Shown here piece by piece: positions 1 to 6,065 of a stretch of DNA of 10,696 bases. Origin of the DNA: an uncultured Candidatus Melainabacteria bacterium (GTDB lineage: Bacteria; Cyanobacteriota; Vampirovibrionia; LMEP-6097); assembly GCA_937927525.1 (NCBI GenBank), contig CALBDR010000095.1, positions 1 to 10,696 on the forward strand. Reading direction: 5' to 3'. Both the position numbers and the translations under genes were made by a program. The notes under the pieces are model-generated. The model saw only the letters and a list, made by a program, of their open reading frames with translations, ran no database searches and was not told the DNA's origin. How positions within the stretch are numbered: position 1 is the stretch's first letter; each line of letters starts with the position of its first letter.

Positions 1-962
1 CAAAATTGGTTTGACTGCAAGCCTATCTCCGCACAAGGATTAGTACCCCACTCAACATCATTTGTCCAGAAAAACCCCGGCTCTCCTGCATTTGATGCGA
101 TACACATATCATACACGTTTTTAAACTCTTCATAAGTTGTTTCGTGTCTTGGAAGAACTGCCGAGTTGTTAGCTCTAGCTCTGTGTGGATATTTTTCCCA
201 CCATGCTCCGTGTTTAGAAGTCAGCATGTCTTTGTCGTCTCTGTCAAACAAACTAATAAGTGCAGCTCTTCTTATTCCTCCAGAAAGAACACAATCCGCA
301 ATCATACAAACAATGTCGTGAACTTCTAAAGATCTTAGCTTTCTTCCAATAGCAAGCCTCAAAAGTTCTTCTACCTTTTCAAGCATTTTTTTAAGAGGTT
401 CTGGTCCTGGGGCTTTTGCTCCAGTTGTAACAAGATAAGATCCTTTTTGTCTAACCTTGGAAAAATCAAAGATAGGCCTAATCGCTCCGTAAAAATAAGC
501 TGACATTAATTGATTTAAAGCTTCAGCCCAGCCTTCTATGGAATCATGAACAATGTAAATTCCTTCTTCCTTAGGACTCTTCACTGGAGGAAGTTGGTTA
601 ATGTGGTGAGTTTGTACAGAATATCCAAAACCTGTCCCAGATAGAAGCAAAAACAAAGCTTCTGCGAAAACTCTTGGATAGGTAATGTTAGCAAAAGAGC
701 AGTTAAATAAACGAACATTATTCCTAAAAATAGCTTCTCCTCCAAACTGGAGAGATCTCATCGAAGGCATAACATTGAAATCATGCACTTGCTTAAAAGC
801 TTTGATAATATCCCTACTTAACTTGGGATACTTATCCAAGTACATAGTCATGTTTCTGTTTAGAGTTTCTTCCAAAGACTCTCTTCTGTTAAAAGCATTT
901 AAATGTTTTGCATAAGTTCTGTAGGCTACCAATTCACTGAGAAATTTATTAGACTTATTCAT
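1..962 (-). CDS. nrdJ: Adenosylcobalamin-dependent class II ribonucleotide reductase, N-terminal 320 residues (C-terminus outside the window)
   Basis: The family makes deoxyribonucleotides by reducing ribonucleoside triphosphates in the cytoplasm with an adenosylcobalamin-generated thiyl radical, which supplies dNTPs for phage replication. I translated this strand by hand and it is open for 320 codons to the window edge. Seen: PSMRSLQFGG (66-75), NCSF with Cys88, SGTGFGYSVQ (108-117), GAKAPGPEPL (181-190), SGGIRRAA (227-234), NNSAVL (265-270), GEPG (293-296) and NPCAEI (308-313). By comparison with the monomeric Lactobacillus leichmannii enzyme, Cys88 would be one of the redox cysteines, Cys310 the thiyl-radical cysteine, and Asn308 and Glu312 catalytic. 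The C-terminal redox cysteines fall outside the window. The ATG start has GGAGG four bases upstream. It lies 54 bases after the transglycosylase gene and has a possible own promoter. Class I and III enzymes fit less well because the spacing and the NPC(A/G)EI context are those of NrdJ. Confidence 0.93.
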   Translation of the reverse strand, partial: MNKSNKFLSELVAYRTYAKHLNAFNRRESLEETLNRNMTMYLDKYPKLSRDIIKAFKQVHDFNVMPSMRSLQFGGEAIFRNNVRLFNCSFANITYPRVFAEALFLLLSGTGFGYSVQTHHINQLPPVKSPKEEGIYIVHDSIEGWAEALNQLMSAYFYGAIRPIFDFSKVRQKGSYLVTTGAKAPGPEPLKKMLEKVEELLRLAIGRKLRSLEVHDIVCMIADCVLSGGIRRAALISLFDRDDKDMLTSKHGAWWEKYPHRARANNSAVLPRHETTYEEFKNVYDMCIASNAGEPGFFWTNDVEWGTNPCAEIGLQSNQF

Positions 963-980
963 TCAACCTCCACACGCTGT

Positions 981-1016
981 ACTATAAAACATACCACAAT
1001 TTTGGTAGAACCAGAA
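981..1016 (-). promoter_or_regulatory. Possible nrdJ promoter with an inverted repeat
   Basis: The short gap between the transglycosylase and nrdJ contains TATGTT (993-988) preceded by GTGG, with a poor -35 TTCTGG (1016-1011) at 17 bases. TATAGT (986-981) is an alternative -10. The heptamer GTGGTAT also occurs in the strong promoter at 4471-4499. An inverted repeat TACCA-N6-TGGTA (992-1007) overlaps the -10 region and could be an operator. The -35 is weak, so this is a tentative call. Confidence 0.3.
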
Positions 1017-1379
1017 CTATTTTTTGAACTCAGACATAATTTTTTTGTAGTAAATAAAACTACTTGGATGCTTTATCCTGCTACCTCCTGTTATCCCTAA
1101 ATTGTAACAAACCAGCCAAGTTTTGTCTTTTTTGTGTTTACATCTCTGCTTTGCTTTTTTAAGAATAGAAACCCCCCTTCTTATGTTAGTACATGCTTGT
1201 AATAGTTGCTTTTCCGTTTCTGGGACAAACTTGTGTCTTATCTGCATCAAACCAGAATCGCCCTTAGATCCCATAGCAAAGGGATTCCCACTACTTTCCA
1301 CAGTAATGACAGCTTGAGTAATTCTGGGATCAATTCCATGTAACAAAGAATAAAACAACACACATGAAGCTAAAGTCAT
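1017..1379 (-). CDS. Small SLT-type lytic transglycosylase (phage peptidoglycan hydrolase)
   Basis: Lytic transglycosylases cleave the MurNAc-GlcNAc bond of peptidoglycan to form 1,6-anhydro ends. The 120-residue protein is one compact SLT domain. IDPRITQAVITVESSGNP (16-33) carries the presumed catalytic Glu28, followed by GDSGLMQI (40-47), the NIRRGVSILKK helix, and CYNLGITGG near the C-terminus, all in the order expected of goose-lysozyme-like SLT domains. The first 13 residues are hydrophobic but lack a basic n-region, so this is not a clean signal peptide. LASC at 3-6 resembles a lipobox but is too close to the N-terminus. The C-terminal half is rich in Lys and Arg. The start follows GAGAGG; the gene begins 8 bases after the stop of a 45-residue membrane protein. 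It could act in lysis or in local wall opening; I cannot tell which. Confidence 0.88.
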   Translation of the reverse strand: MTLASCVLFYSLLHGIDPRITQAVITVESSGNPFAMGSKGDSGLMQIRHKFVPETEKQLLQACTNIRRGVSILKKAKQRCKHKKDKTWLVCYNLGITGGSRIKHPSSFIYYKKIMSEFKK

Positions 1380-1387
1380 AAAACCTC

Positions 1388-1525
1388 TCAGCTTTGGAAT
1401 TTTTTTCTAATCTCTTCTAAATGAACTAAAAAAGCTCCCTTAGCAATGACTACAGCGACAACTCCAACAACTAAGAAAGCTATCTTCAAACGCTTGTACG
1501 TTTCTATGTATTTATCTATGTCCAT
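1388..1525 (-). CDS. 45-aa single-pass membrane protein, candidate holin- or spanin-like partner of the transglycosylase
   Basis: I found this gene by direct translation; it is too short for usual ORF cut-offs. It has an ATG start, a GGAGGAG ribosome binding site inside the end of the preceding VWA gene, and starts one base after that gene's stop. The protein begins MDIDKYIETYKRLK, has a hydrophobic segment at about 15-28 (IAFLVVGVVAVVIA), and ends in a charged helix (HLEEIRKKFQS). Its position directly before the transglycosylase is where phages often place a holin or spanin subunit. It has no lipobox and only one membrane segment, so the role is an inference from size and context. It might instead be a membrane anchor for the MoxR/VWA proteins. 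Confidence 0.75.
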   Translation of the reverse strand: MDIDKYIETYKRLKIAFLVVGVVAVVIAKGAFLVHLEEIRKKFQS

Positions 1526-1526
1526 G

Positions 1527-2723
1527 TTATTTTAACTCCTCCAAATAAACAACCTTTCCAAATTCAGCTGGAGGAGGAGATTTTCTAACACCCACCCACA
1601 GAAAAGGCTTTTTAGGATTTTCTGGATTGTCCGCAGTGTCAAAGTCACCGCAGTAGATTATGCCATCTGCTTTTAACTCCACCGCTTTTTTTATAGCTGG
1701 GTTGTAGGATGTGCCGCCTCTACCTTTAAAGCTTGGAGTTTTTCCCTTTTCAAATTCATATACATTCTGCACAGTACAGTCCGCTTCTATAACCGTGATT
1801 TTAGCTCCACAATCGCTTATAGCTTGCATCTCTCCCCAGAACATGCAAAGTTCCGCATCGCTCACAGAGCCAGAAGTGTCAACGCACAAAGCCAAATGTA
1901 AGTCCGGTTTCTTTTTACTCCCAGGTTGGAGTATTCCGTAACGCCTGTTTCTTCTTTTTCTTGTTGGAATTTTAGTGCTTTTAAGAGTGTTTACGTAAAA
2001 CTGCCTCAGCTCTTGTTTCCAGTTAATTTGACTCTTATTCATCTCTGAGACAATGGCAGCAATGTCCGAAGGTAACTGTCCAATGCCTCCACAATTCTTT
2101 ACTGTATTGTTTACAGCGTCTTTTATTACCTCTTTTAAAACTTCTGGATTATCATCTGACTCCTCCCAGATAGAGTGATCGTCCAAAGTTTCACCAAACC
2201 CATCAGATTGTGGCAAAATGTCAGAGTTTTGATCTGCAAACTCATTGATTTTGTTGTAATAGTATTCCGCTATTTCTCCCGGTTTCATAGGAGTAAACTT
2301 TCTGTTTTCCTTTTTCTCAGCATTTGCCTTATCAATCATGCTCTTCATCATTTCATTCAGGCTTTTGACTGTAACTCCTCCAATCTTATCAACCGTCGGG
2401 ACAAGATCTTGTATGTTAATAGTTGCATCGGTTGCCAGGTTAAATCTCTTATGAAGTTCTTGTGAAGTTGCTCCAATTTGTTTTGATCTTGGAATGTGTT
2501 CTTGTAAAATGTGCCCACATTCATGCTTCAAAACCTTAACAACATCAATCAATTCAAGAGAGTCCAGCCATTCTTCGTTGTAGTGTAGGTTTATCTTATC
2601 TGTAACGAAAACCCCAGCCGTCGGCACTTTAGTAGATTTAGCAATGACCATCTTAGAAATTAAATGACCATAAAAAGGTTCTGAGAATAATAAAGCCGAG
2701 ATAGCTTGTTGAATTTTATTCAT
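1527..2723 (-). CDS. DUF2201-family protein: putative zinc metallopeptidase domain plus VWA domain
   Basis: The 398-residue protein has the two-part layout of DUF2201 proteins. The N-terminal domain contains HECGH (67-71) within LKHECGHILQEH, a zincin-type metal-binding motif, and NLATDATINIQ (95-105), a conserved element of this family. A charged linker follows (about 120-230). The C-terminal VWA-like domain contains the MIDAS signature DTSGS (282-286), GRGGTSYNP (334-342) with the Thr, and CGDFDTAD (358-365) with the Asp residues. Such proteins typically pair with a MoxR-type AAA+ ATPase, which is encoded immediately upstream with a 14-base gap. The ATG start is preceded by GGAG at 7 bases. 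All apparent catalytic and metal-binding residues are present, so the protein is probably active, but whether it is a protease or a chaperone adaptor is unknown, as is its substrate. Confidence 0.9.
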   Translation of the reverse strand: MNKIQQAISALLFSEPFYGHLISKMVIAKSTKVPTAGVFVTDKINLHYNEEWLDSLELIDVVKVLKHECGHILQEHIPRSKQIGATSQELHKRFNLATDATINIQDLVPTVDKIGGVTVKSLNEMMKSMIDKANAEKKENRKFTPMKPGEIAEYYYNKINEFADQNSDILPQSDGFGETLDDHSIWEESDDNPEVLKEVIKDAVNNTVKNCGGIGQLPSDIAAIVSEMNKSQINWKQELRQFYVNTLKSTKIPTRKRRNRRYGILQPGSKKKPDLHLALCVDTSGSVSDAELCMFWGEMQAISDCGAKITVIEADCTVQNVYEFEKGKTPSFKGRGGTSYNPAIKKAVELKADGIIYCGDFDTADNPENPKKPFLWVGVRKSPPPAEFGKVVYLEELK

Positions 2724-2737
2724 ACTAACACTCCAGT

Positions 2738-3904
2738 CTAGAAAGGTATTTCGTCTTCTTCTTCTCTTTGCTTTTTTACAGCTTCTTCATACTTGTCTCT
2801 AGCAATTCTAGCCTCTTTTACCTTTTCAATCAACTCTTTATTTACTAAAATATTCTCTCTCATGTGAATATTGGTAGAAAATCCTGATATGTTTTTAATA
2901 CTCAACAGAAGAGCGTAACAATTTTCAACAGGAGCGTCTAGTAAAAACTCGGTTAGGTTGCTAACTTGCTCTTTTGTTATACTGTCGTCCTTAAGACAAA
3001 TTTTTAAAACGTCGGTTACAGAGGAGCATACCGTTGAAACTAAGTCACTTCTTGGAGTTTCTAGCAATTCTCCTGTTTTTGGATTTTTAAAATAAGAGAC
3101 AAACTCATTTTTAACTTTCTCATAGTTATTTAGTATTTGTTCGCCATCTAAAACTTTAACTCTAGTTTGCTTCCAAGACGAGTAGGAAATCATGGCAGCT
3201 GTGCCAACGATACCCATTCCAGCTTCTCTAAAAATATTCTCTGGAATTTTTGTATTTTCCAAAGTCTGGAGTCTGTCCCAAGATCTTCTAGAAGGTTTAA
3301 CAAATTCTAGACTCACAGGCTTAAGATCTTCTTCTTCCAATAGCTTTGTTTGTTGCTTGAGAAACTCACTAACAGAAGAAGTTCCGTACTTAGAAGTCAT
3401 GAACTGGTGAAATTCTTCGTGAGTTGGTTCTAGGTTGATGTGGACAAACCTATCAGCAAAAGCCTTGTCGGCAAAGTCCAAAACCGAGTAGTCATCCGTT
3501 GCTGGATTCATTGCCATAATAATTGCCGAGTCTTTTGGAAGAGTGTAGTCGTGTAGAGTTCCTTCCAAAGCAAGCTGGAATATAGCTTGAAGAAGCTCTT
3601 TTGATGCACGATTAAGCTCGTCAAAGAATAGAATGGATTTAGGCTTTTTTGGAAGCTTTGCCGGATGAACAAAGCTAACAGAAAGAGCTTTCCCAGATGA
3701 ATCTCTGTCAAACTCTGGAAGTCCTAGAAGATCTCCGTTATCTGACATTTGTCCAAGAAAGAACGGATGAAACGTATAACCATTTTCTTTAGCGTATTGA
3801 GCAATTACAGAGGATTTACCAATGCCGTGCTTTCCTATAATGTTAGGGACAAGTCCTGCTTGAATAAGATATGGAATAGCTGTTTTTAGTTGGGAAATAT
3901 TCAC
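2738..3904 (-). CDS. MoxR-like AAA+ ATPase
   Basis: MoxR-type AAA+ proteins use ATP to remodel or activate client proteins, usually with a VWA partner. Seen in this 388-residue protein: Walker A GKHGIGKS (24-31), Walker B ILFFDE (91-96) followed by LNRA, sensor-1 Asn in MAMNPA (130-135), and a presumed arginine finger in ADRF (150-153). The C-terminal half is helical and ends in a highly charged tail with many Glu and Lys. The start is GTG; its GTGA overlaps the TGA stop of the regulator gene upstream, and GAGGAG lies just before it, so translation is probably coupled. The longest-ORF start is therefore the right one. The VWA/metallopeptidase gene follows directly, giving the usual ATPase-VWA pair. 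Confidence 0.92.
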   Translation of the reverse strand: MNISQLKTAIPYLIQAGLVPNIIGKHGIGKSSVIAQYAKENGYTFHPFFLGQMSDNGDLLGLPEFDRDSSGKALSVSFVHPAKLPKKPKSILFFDELNRASKELLQAIFQLALEGTLHDYTLPKDSAIIMAMNPATDDYSVLDFADKAFADRFVHINLEPTHEEFHQFMTSKYGTSSVSEFLKQQTKLLEEEDLKPVSLEFVKPSRRSWDRLQTLENTKIPENIFREAGMGIVGTAAMISYSSWKQTRVKVLDGEQILNNYEKVKNEFVSYFKNPKTGELLETPRSDLVSTVCSSVTDVLKICLKDDSITKEQVSNLTEFLLDAPVENCYALLLSIKNISGFSTNIHMRENILVNKELIEKVKEARIARDKYEEAVKKQREEEDEIPF

Positions 3905-4452
3905 GCATTCTCCTCTTGTTTGTTGTTTGCGTTAGTAGTATTTTGTTCTAAAAGTGAGCTTGTGTCAATTTTAATTTTTGTAAAACTTCCGCTAGGCCCA
4001 GCTACACATTCCGTCTGCACCAGCTTTAGTTTTACTAGCCTTTTTATAGTTTGCGCTATTGTTTTATTAGTTATTCCAATAACTCTTGAAAGTTCTTCCA
4101 TTCCATCAATTTCTTTGGCTTCTTTTATTGCGGAGTAAACAACAAACTCAGAAGGTTTAAGCATTCTATAAAAATCTGGAAGTTTTAGCTTTTTTTTCTC
4201 AGATACTCTTCTTACTTTAACTTTTTTACCCTCTCTAGTCTTTTTAATCTCCGCAATCGGAGCTGACCTCATTCTAAGATCTAAGAAAATCTCAGAATTA
4301 CCCACCAATACCCTTCTTTTTCCAGCGACGATGTTTTTAATTTCCACTGGAGTATTACTATCAAATCCTAGTATTGGAGTTTTTGTAAAAATTGCATTGA
4401 AAGTTCCAACATCCTGAAAAGGTTTATTTTCAAATTTTTCAATTAAGTTCAT
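3901..4452 (-). CDS. Winged helix-turn-helix transcription regulator, first gene of the MoxR/VWA operon
   Basis: The C-terminal half looks like a MarR- or ArsR-type winged helix: LKPSEFVVYSAIKEA (98-112), then MEELSRVIGI (118-127) and a recognition helix around TNKTIAQTIKRLVKLKLV (128-145). The first 90 residues have no family I recognise; they are predicted beta-rich from residue pattern and end in a very basic stretch (70-92) that could contact DNA or RNA. The tail is Asn/Gln-rich. The start is ATG with GGGAGG eight bases upstream, about 20 bases after the -10 of a strong promoter, so it is the first gene of the transcript. It overlaps the AAA+ gene by 4 bases (GTGA). I infer it controls this operon, perhaps by autoregulation; the target site is not visible with confidence. 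Confidence 0.8.
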   Translation of the reverse strand: MNLIEKFENKPFQDVGTFNAIFTKTPILGFDSNTPVEIKNIVAGKRRVLVGNSEIFLDLRMRSAPIAEIKKTREGKKVKVRRVSEKKKLKLPDFYRMLKPSEFVVYSAIKEAKEIDGMEELSRVIGITNKTIAQTIKRLVKLKLVQTECVAGPSGSFTKIKIDTSSLLEQNTTNANNKQEENA

Positions 4453-4470
4453 AAGCTACCTCCCAGATTT

Positions 4471-4499
4471 ATTATACCACGCAGCAATTAAAAACTCAA
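4471..4499 (-). promoter_or_regulatory. Strong sigma70-type promoter for the regulator-MoxR-VWA-TM-transglycosylase operon
   Basis: Reading the minus strand: -35 TTGAGT (4499-4494), 17-base spacer, -10 TATAAT (4476-4471) preceded by TGG, giving an extended -10. The -10 and spacing are consensus. The TGA stop of the upstream DUF6745-like gene (4498-4496) lies inside the -35 hexamer. Confidence 0.85.
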
Positions 4500-5164
4500 C
4501 ACAATTCTAATTCTAAAAGAGAATTGGCTACTTTTCCGTTTCTAGCATATAAACCTGTACCATCTCTATACTCTAAAGCTTTGCCCGTCTCACTATTAAG
4601 TTGGCCATTTGTCATGGAGATAACTTTTGGGAAATCTGAAATCAAAGCTACATCTTCAAATAAGAATAAGTAATGAAATTCTTTACTATGTGTTAAAAAC
4701 TCTTCGTATAAAATAAAATCTTTCTTCTTTTCTGGAAATATCTCATTTAAAATAAAAGAATAATGCCAATAATTCGAAAATTCCCAATTCGTTAAAGGAT
4801 TGTGTATGCTCCAAAGCTGGTACCAAAGCTGGTCCCTAAGCTGGTTCCCAAGCTGGTCCCAAAGCTGAATCTTAAGCTGGCCCCCAAGCTGGTTCCAAAG
4901 CTGGTACCAAAGCTGGTTCCTAAGCTGGTTCCAAAGCTGGTTCCTAAGCTGGTTTTTTACTATATACCTTAAACAATCTTCTGGAGAAGGTAAAAAAATA
5001 ATATTTTTAGGTTTAACTTTTTGTAAGAATTTTTCATATAAAAAACTTACAGCATTTTCAGCTTTACTTTGGTTAATTGGTTCAGTTCTTAAGCCAACAC
5101 TAAGCCAATAGTCTAGATATTCTGGAATTTTAGCTTCTTGTTCTGGAGTTAATTCAGTCATCAT
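4496..5164 (-). CDS. DUF6745-type protein with twelve tandem xQLx repeats
   Basis: The product is 222 residues. The beginning (MMTELTPEQEAKIPEYLDYW, then GLRTEP and PSPEDCLR) matches the N-terminal pattern I know from DUF6745 proteins of bacteria and phages. Residues 71-118 are twelve tandem 4-residue units of the form N/D/Y-Q-L-W/R/G. The rest (FSNYWHYSFILNEIF, then LFEDVALISDFPKV and a final EYRDGTGLYARNG) also fits that family. Function is unknown. I chose the ATG at 5164, not the TTG at 5221, because it forms an ATGA overlap with the stop of the preceding gene and because the conserved N-terminus starts here; the next codon is also ATG. The promoter for the next operon lies in the last bases of this gene. 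Confidence 0.82.
   Translation of the reverse strand: MMTELTPEQEAKIPEYLDYWLSVGLRTEPINQSKAENAVSFLYEKFLQKVKPKNIIFLPSPEDCLRYIVKNQLRNQLWNQLRNQLWYQLWNQLGGQLKIQLWDQLGNQLRDQLWYQLWSIHNPLTNWEFSNYWHYSFILNEIFPEKKKDFILYEEFLTHSKEFHYLFLFEDVALISDFPKVISMTNGQLNSETGKALEYRDGTGLYARNGKVANSLLELELC
4811..4954 (-). repeat. Twelve tandem 12-bp repeats within the DUF6745-type gene
   Basis: The unit on the plus strand is close to AAGCTGGTTCC plus one variable base, repeated without interruption twelve times (144 bases). Each unit encodes four residues around Gln-Leu. Most substitutions fall at the first residue and the last residue of the unit, while CAGCT is nearly invariant. A single unit (TGA on the plus strand instead of TGG) shows a changed first base. 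The period is a multiple of three, so copy-number change would keep the frame. Confidence 0.95.
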
Positions 5165-5382
5165 ACAAGCTCTATCTCCAACGGCGTTAATTTTCTTTTT
5201 GGATAAGATATCCAATCCCAAGCATATTCCGAGGACCAGCTATAATTTGCTTTAATTCTATAAAACACCGTGTCGAACTCAGTGTCCCATTTAGTAACTT
5301 TTATAACTCTTTTAGATTCTGTTATATAAAGTTCACCCACTTCTGGTTTTTGCATATCCGCTTGGCTTAAATTCTTTTTCAA
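5161..5382 (-). CDS. Small protein of unknown function, 73 aa, TTG start
   Basis: I do not recognise the family. The protein is mixed charged and aromatic (SWSSEYAWDWISYP near residues 48-61), looks like a compact beta-rich domain, and has no membrane segment. The TTG at 5382 has GGGAG six bases upstream (5393-5389), a good ribosome binding site. An ATG at 5355 (residue 10) is the alternative, with a weaker site. With the TTG start it overlaps the preceding gene by 50 bases; with the ATG by 23. Its stop overlaps the ATG of the DUF6745-type gene (ATGA). The overlaps at both ends argue it is translated as part of this string. Confidence 0.65.
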   Translation of the reverse strand: MKKNLSQADMQKPEVGELYITESKRVIKVTKWDTEFDTVFYRIKANYSWSSEYAWDWISYPKRKLTPLEIELV

Positions 5383-5608
5383 GCTTTACTCCCAGTTTTT
5401 GAAGTTCTCTTCTAACCATTCTCCTAAGCACGTTCTTATTGAGGCTAAATCCCTCTTTAATGACGTTTCTACGCTTAGCATTGAAAATTCTCCAATGACC
5501 TTTTACAAAGTCAATTTTAGCAAAATAACAAGCTCCAGAAGACGCTTGTAGCTCATTGCTTTGAAGCTCACCGGAGTCTAATTTATTATATTTAATGCGA
5601 CAAGTCAA
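5333..5608 (-). CDS. Conserved-looking phage protein of unknown function, 91 aa, TTG start
   Basis: The protein begins TCRIKYNKLDSGELQSNELQ after the initiator and contains ASSGACYFAKIDFVKGHW (22-39), RRNVIKEG, and NVLRRMVRRELQKLGVKLEKEF (about 58-79), a basic helix. I have the impression of similar phage proteins with the same 'IKYN...ELQSNELQASSGA...LRR.VR.EL..LGV' pattern, but I cannot name a function. The basic C-terminal helix suggests nucleic-acid contact, which is an inference. The first in-frame ATG is deep inside the gene (residue 44), so the TTG at 5608 is needed; it has GGGAG (5621-5617) eight bases upstream and starts three bases after the stop of the PhaR-like gene. Confidence 0.72.
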   Translation of the reverse strand: MTCRIKYNKLDSGELQSNELQASSGACYFAKIDFVKGHWRIFNAKRRNVIKEGFSLNKNVLRRMVRRELQKLGVKLEKEFKPSGYAKTRSG

Positions 5609-5611
5609 TGA

Positions 5612-5833
5612 CTATTCTCCCAAAATGACACGCCTCACAACATCGTCGGATAAGTCAACAGTAACTAACGCTTGTTTAAGTGTTTTACTTGTAATGTCCA
5701 GATTAGTTCCATGCTCGACAACCTGGAAAGATTCTTTGTTTCTAAGCTTGTCCACAAGGTAGTTAAGTGTAACATAGCTTTTCGTTGTTTTGCTGTAAAG
5801 CTTGCGGTTTTTGAATTTTTTAATTGTTTCCAT
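5612..5833 (-). CDS. PhaR-N-like protein (PHA/PHB accumulation regulator DNA-binding domain fold)
   Basis: The 73-residue protein matches the N-terminal DNA-binding domain of the polyhydroxyalkanoate regulator PhaR: KKFKNRKLYSKTTKSYVTL (5-23) corresponds to the family's 'KKYpNRRLYdT..s.YvtL', followed by a helix (LVDKLRNKE), FQVVEHGTNLDIT (36-48) for 'f.V.D..tg.DiT', and TLKQALVTVD. It contains the domain and almost nothing else; full PhaR proteins carry an additional C-terminal region. It starts with ATG after a GGGGAG site and overlaps the preceding gene by 14 bases. In a phage it is likely a small DNA-binding regulator. No PHA synthesis gene is in the window, so a role in PHA metabolism is not supported. 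Confidence 0.72.
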   Translation of the reverse strand: METIKKFKNRKLYSKTTKSYVTLNYLVDKLRNKESFQVVEHGTNLDITSKTLKQALVTVDLSDDVVRRVILGE

Positions 5834-6062
5834 TTACTCCCCTCCGTTCAAGTTCTTTGGCGTACACTTCCAACTCTTTTGAAGCTTTTTCTAAAATATC
5901 GTGTAACCTGTGACTATCTTTATATTTGAATCCTAAGTCTTTTAATTGCTCTATGTTATCCATGGACAACAGCTTATTCATAAGACCAACTAATTCTTTT
6001 AACCTTTCTGTATTTGAGTTATAAGCAAACTCTTCTAGCTTTGCATCACTATCTTGTTCCAT
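5820..6062 (-). CDS. Small helical protein of unknown function, 80 aa
   Basis: The protein is strongly helical and charged, with heptad-like leucines from NTERLKELVGLMNKLLSMD (17-35) through LHDILEKASKELEVYAKELE (53-72); a short coiled coil or helical bundle is likely. It has no membrane segment or known motif. The ATG has GGAG seven bases upstream, inside the end of the 155-aa gene, and begins three bases after that gene's stop. It overlaps the PhaR-like gene by 14 bases, so the two are probably co-translated. It could be a partner of that small DNA-binding protein; this is an inference from position only. Confidence 0.7.
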   Translation of the reverse strand: MEQDSDAKLEEFAYNSNTERLKELVGLMNKLLSMDNIEQLKDLGFKYKDSHRLHDILEKASKELEVYAKELERRGVNGNN

Positions 6063-6065
6063 AAT

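Noticed and set aside
3508..3711. Minus-strand ORF of 67 codons inside the AAA+ gene
   Set aside because: It is a different frame of a gene with intact Walker motifs and has no ribosome binding site.
4811..4954. Short direct repeats considered as CRISPR or an origin iteron array
   Set aside because: The 12-bp units are contiguous without spacers and in frame with a protein that belongs to a repeat-containing family, so they are coding repeats.
5165..5221. Longer N-terminus of the DUF6745-type protein from the TTG at 5221
   Set aside because: The ATG at 5164 makes an ATGA overlap with the previous gene and matches where the family's conserved sequence begins.
5585..5608. TTGACT followed by TATAAT as a promoter
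   Set aside because: The spacer is only 12 bases, too short for sigma70 recognition, and both hexamers are in coding sequence.
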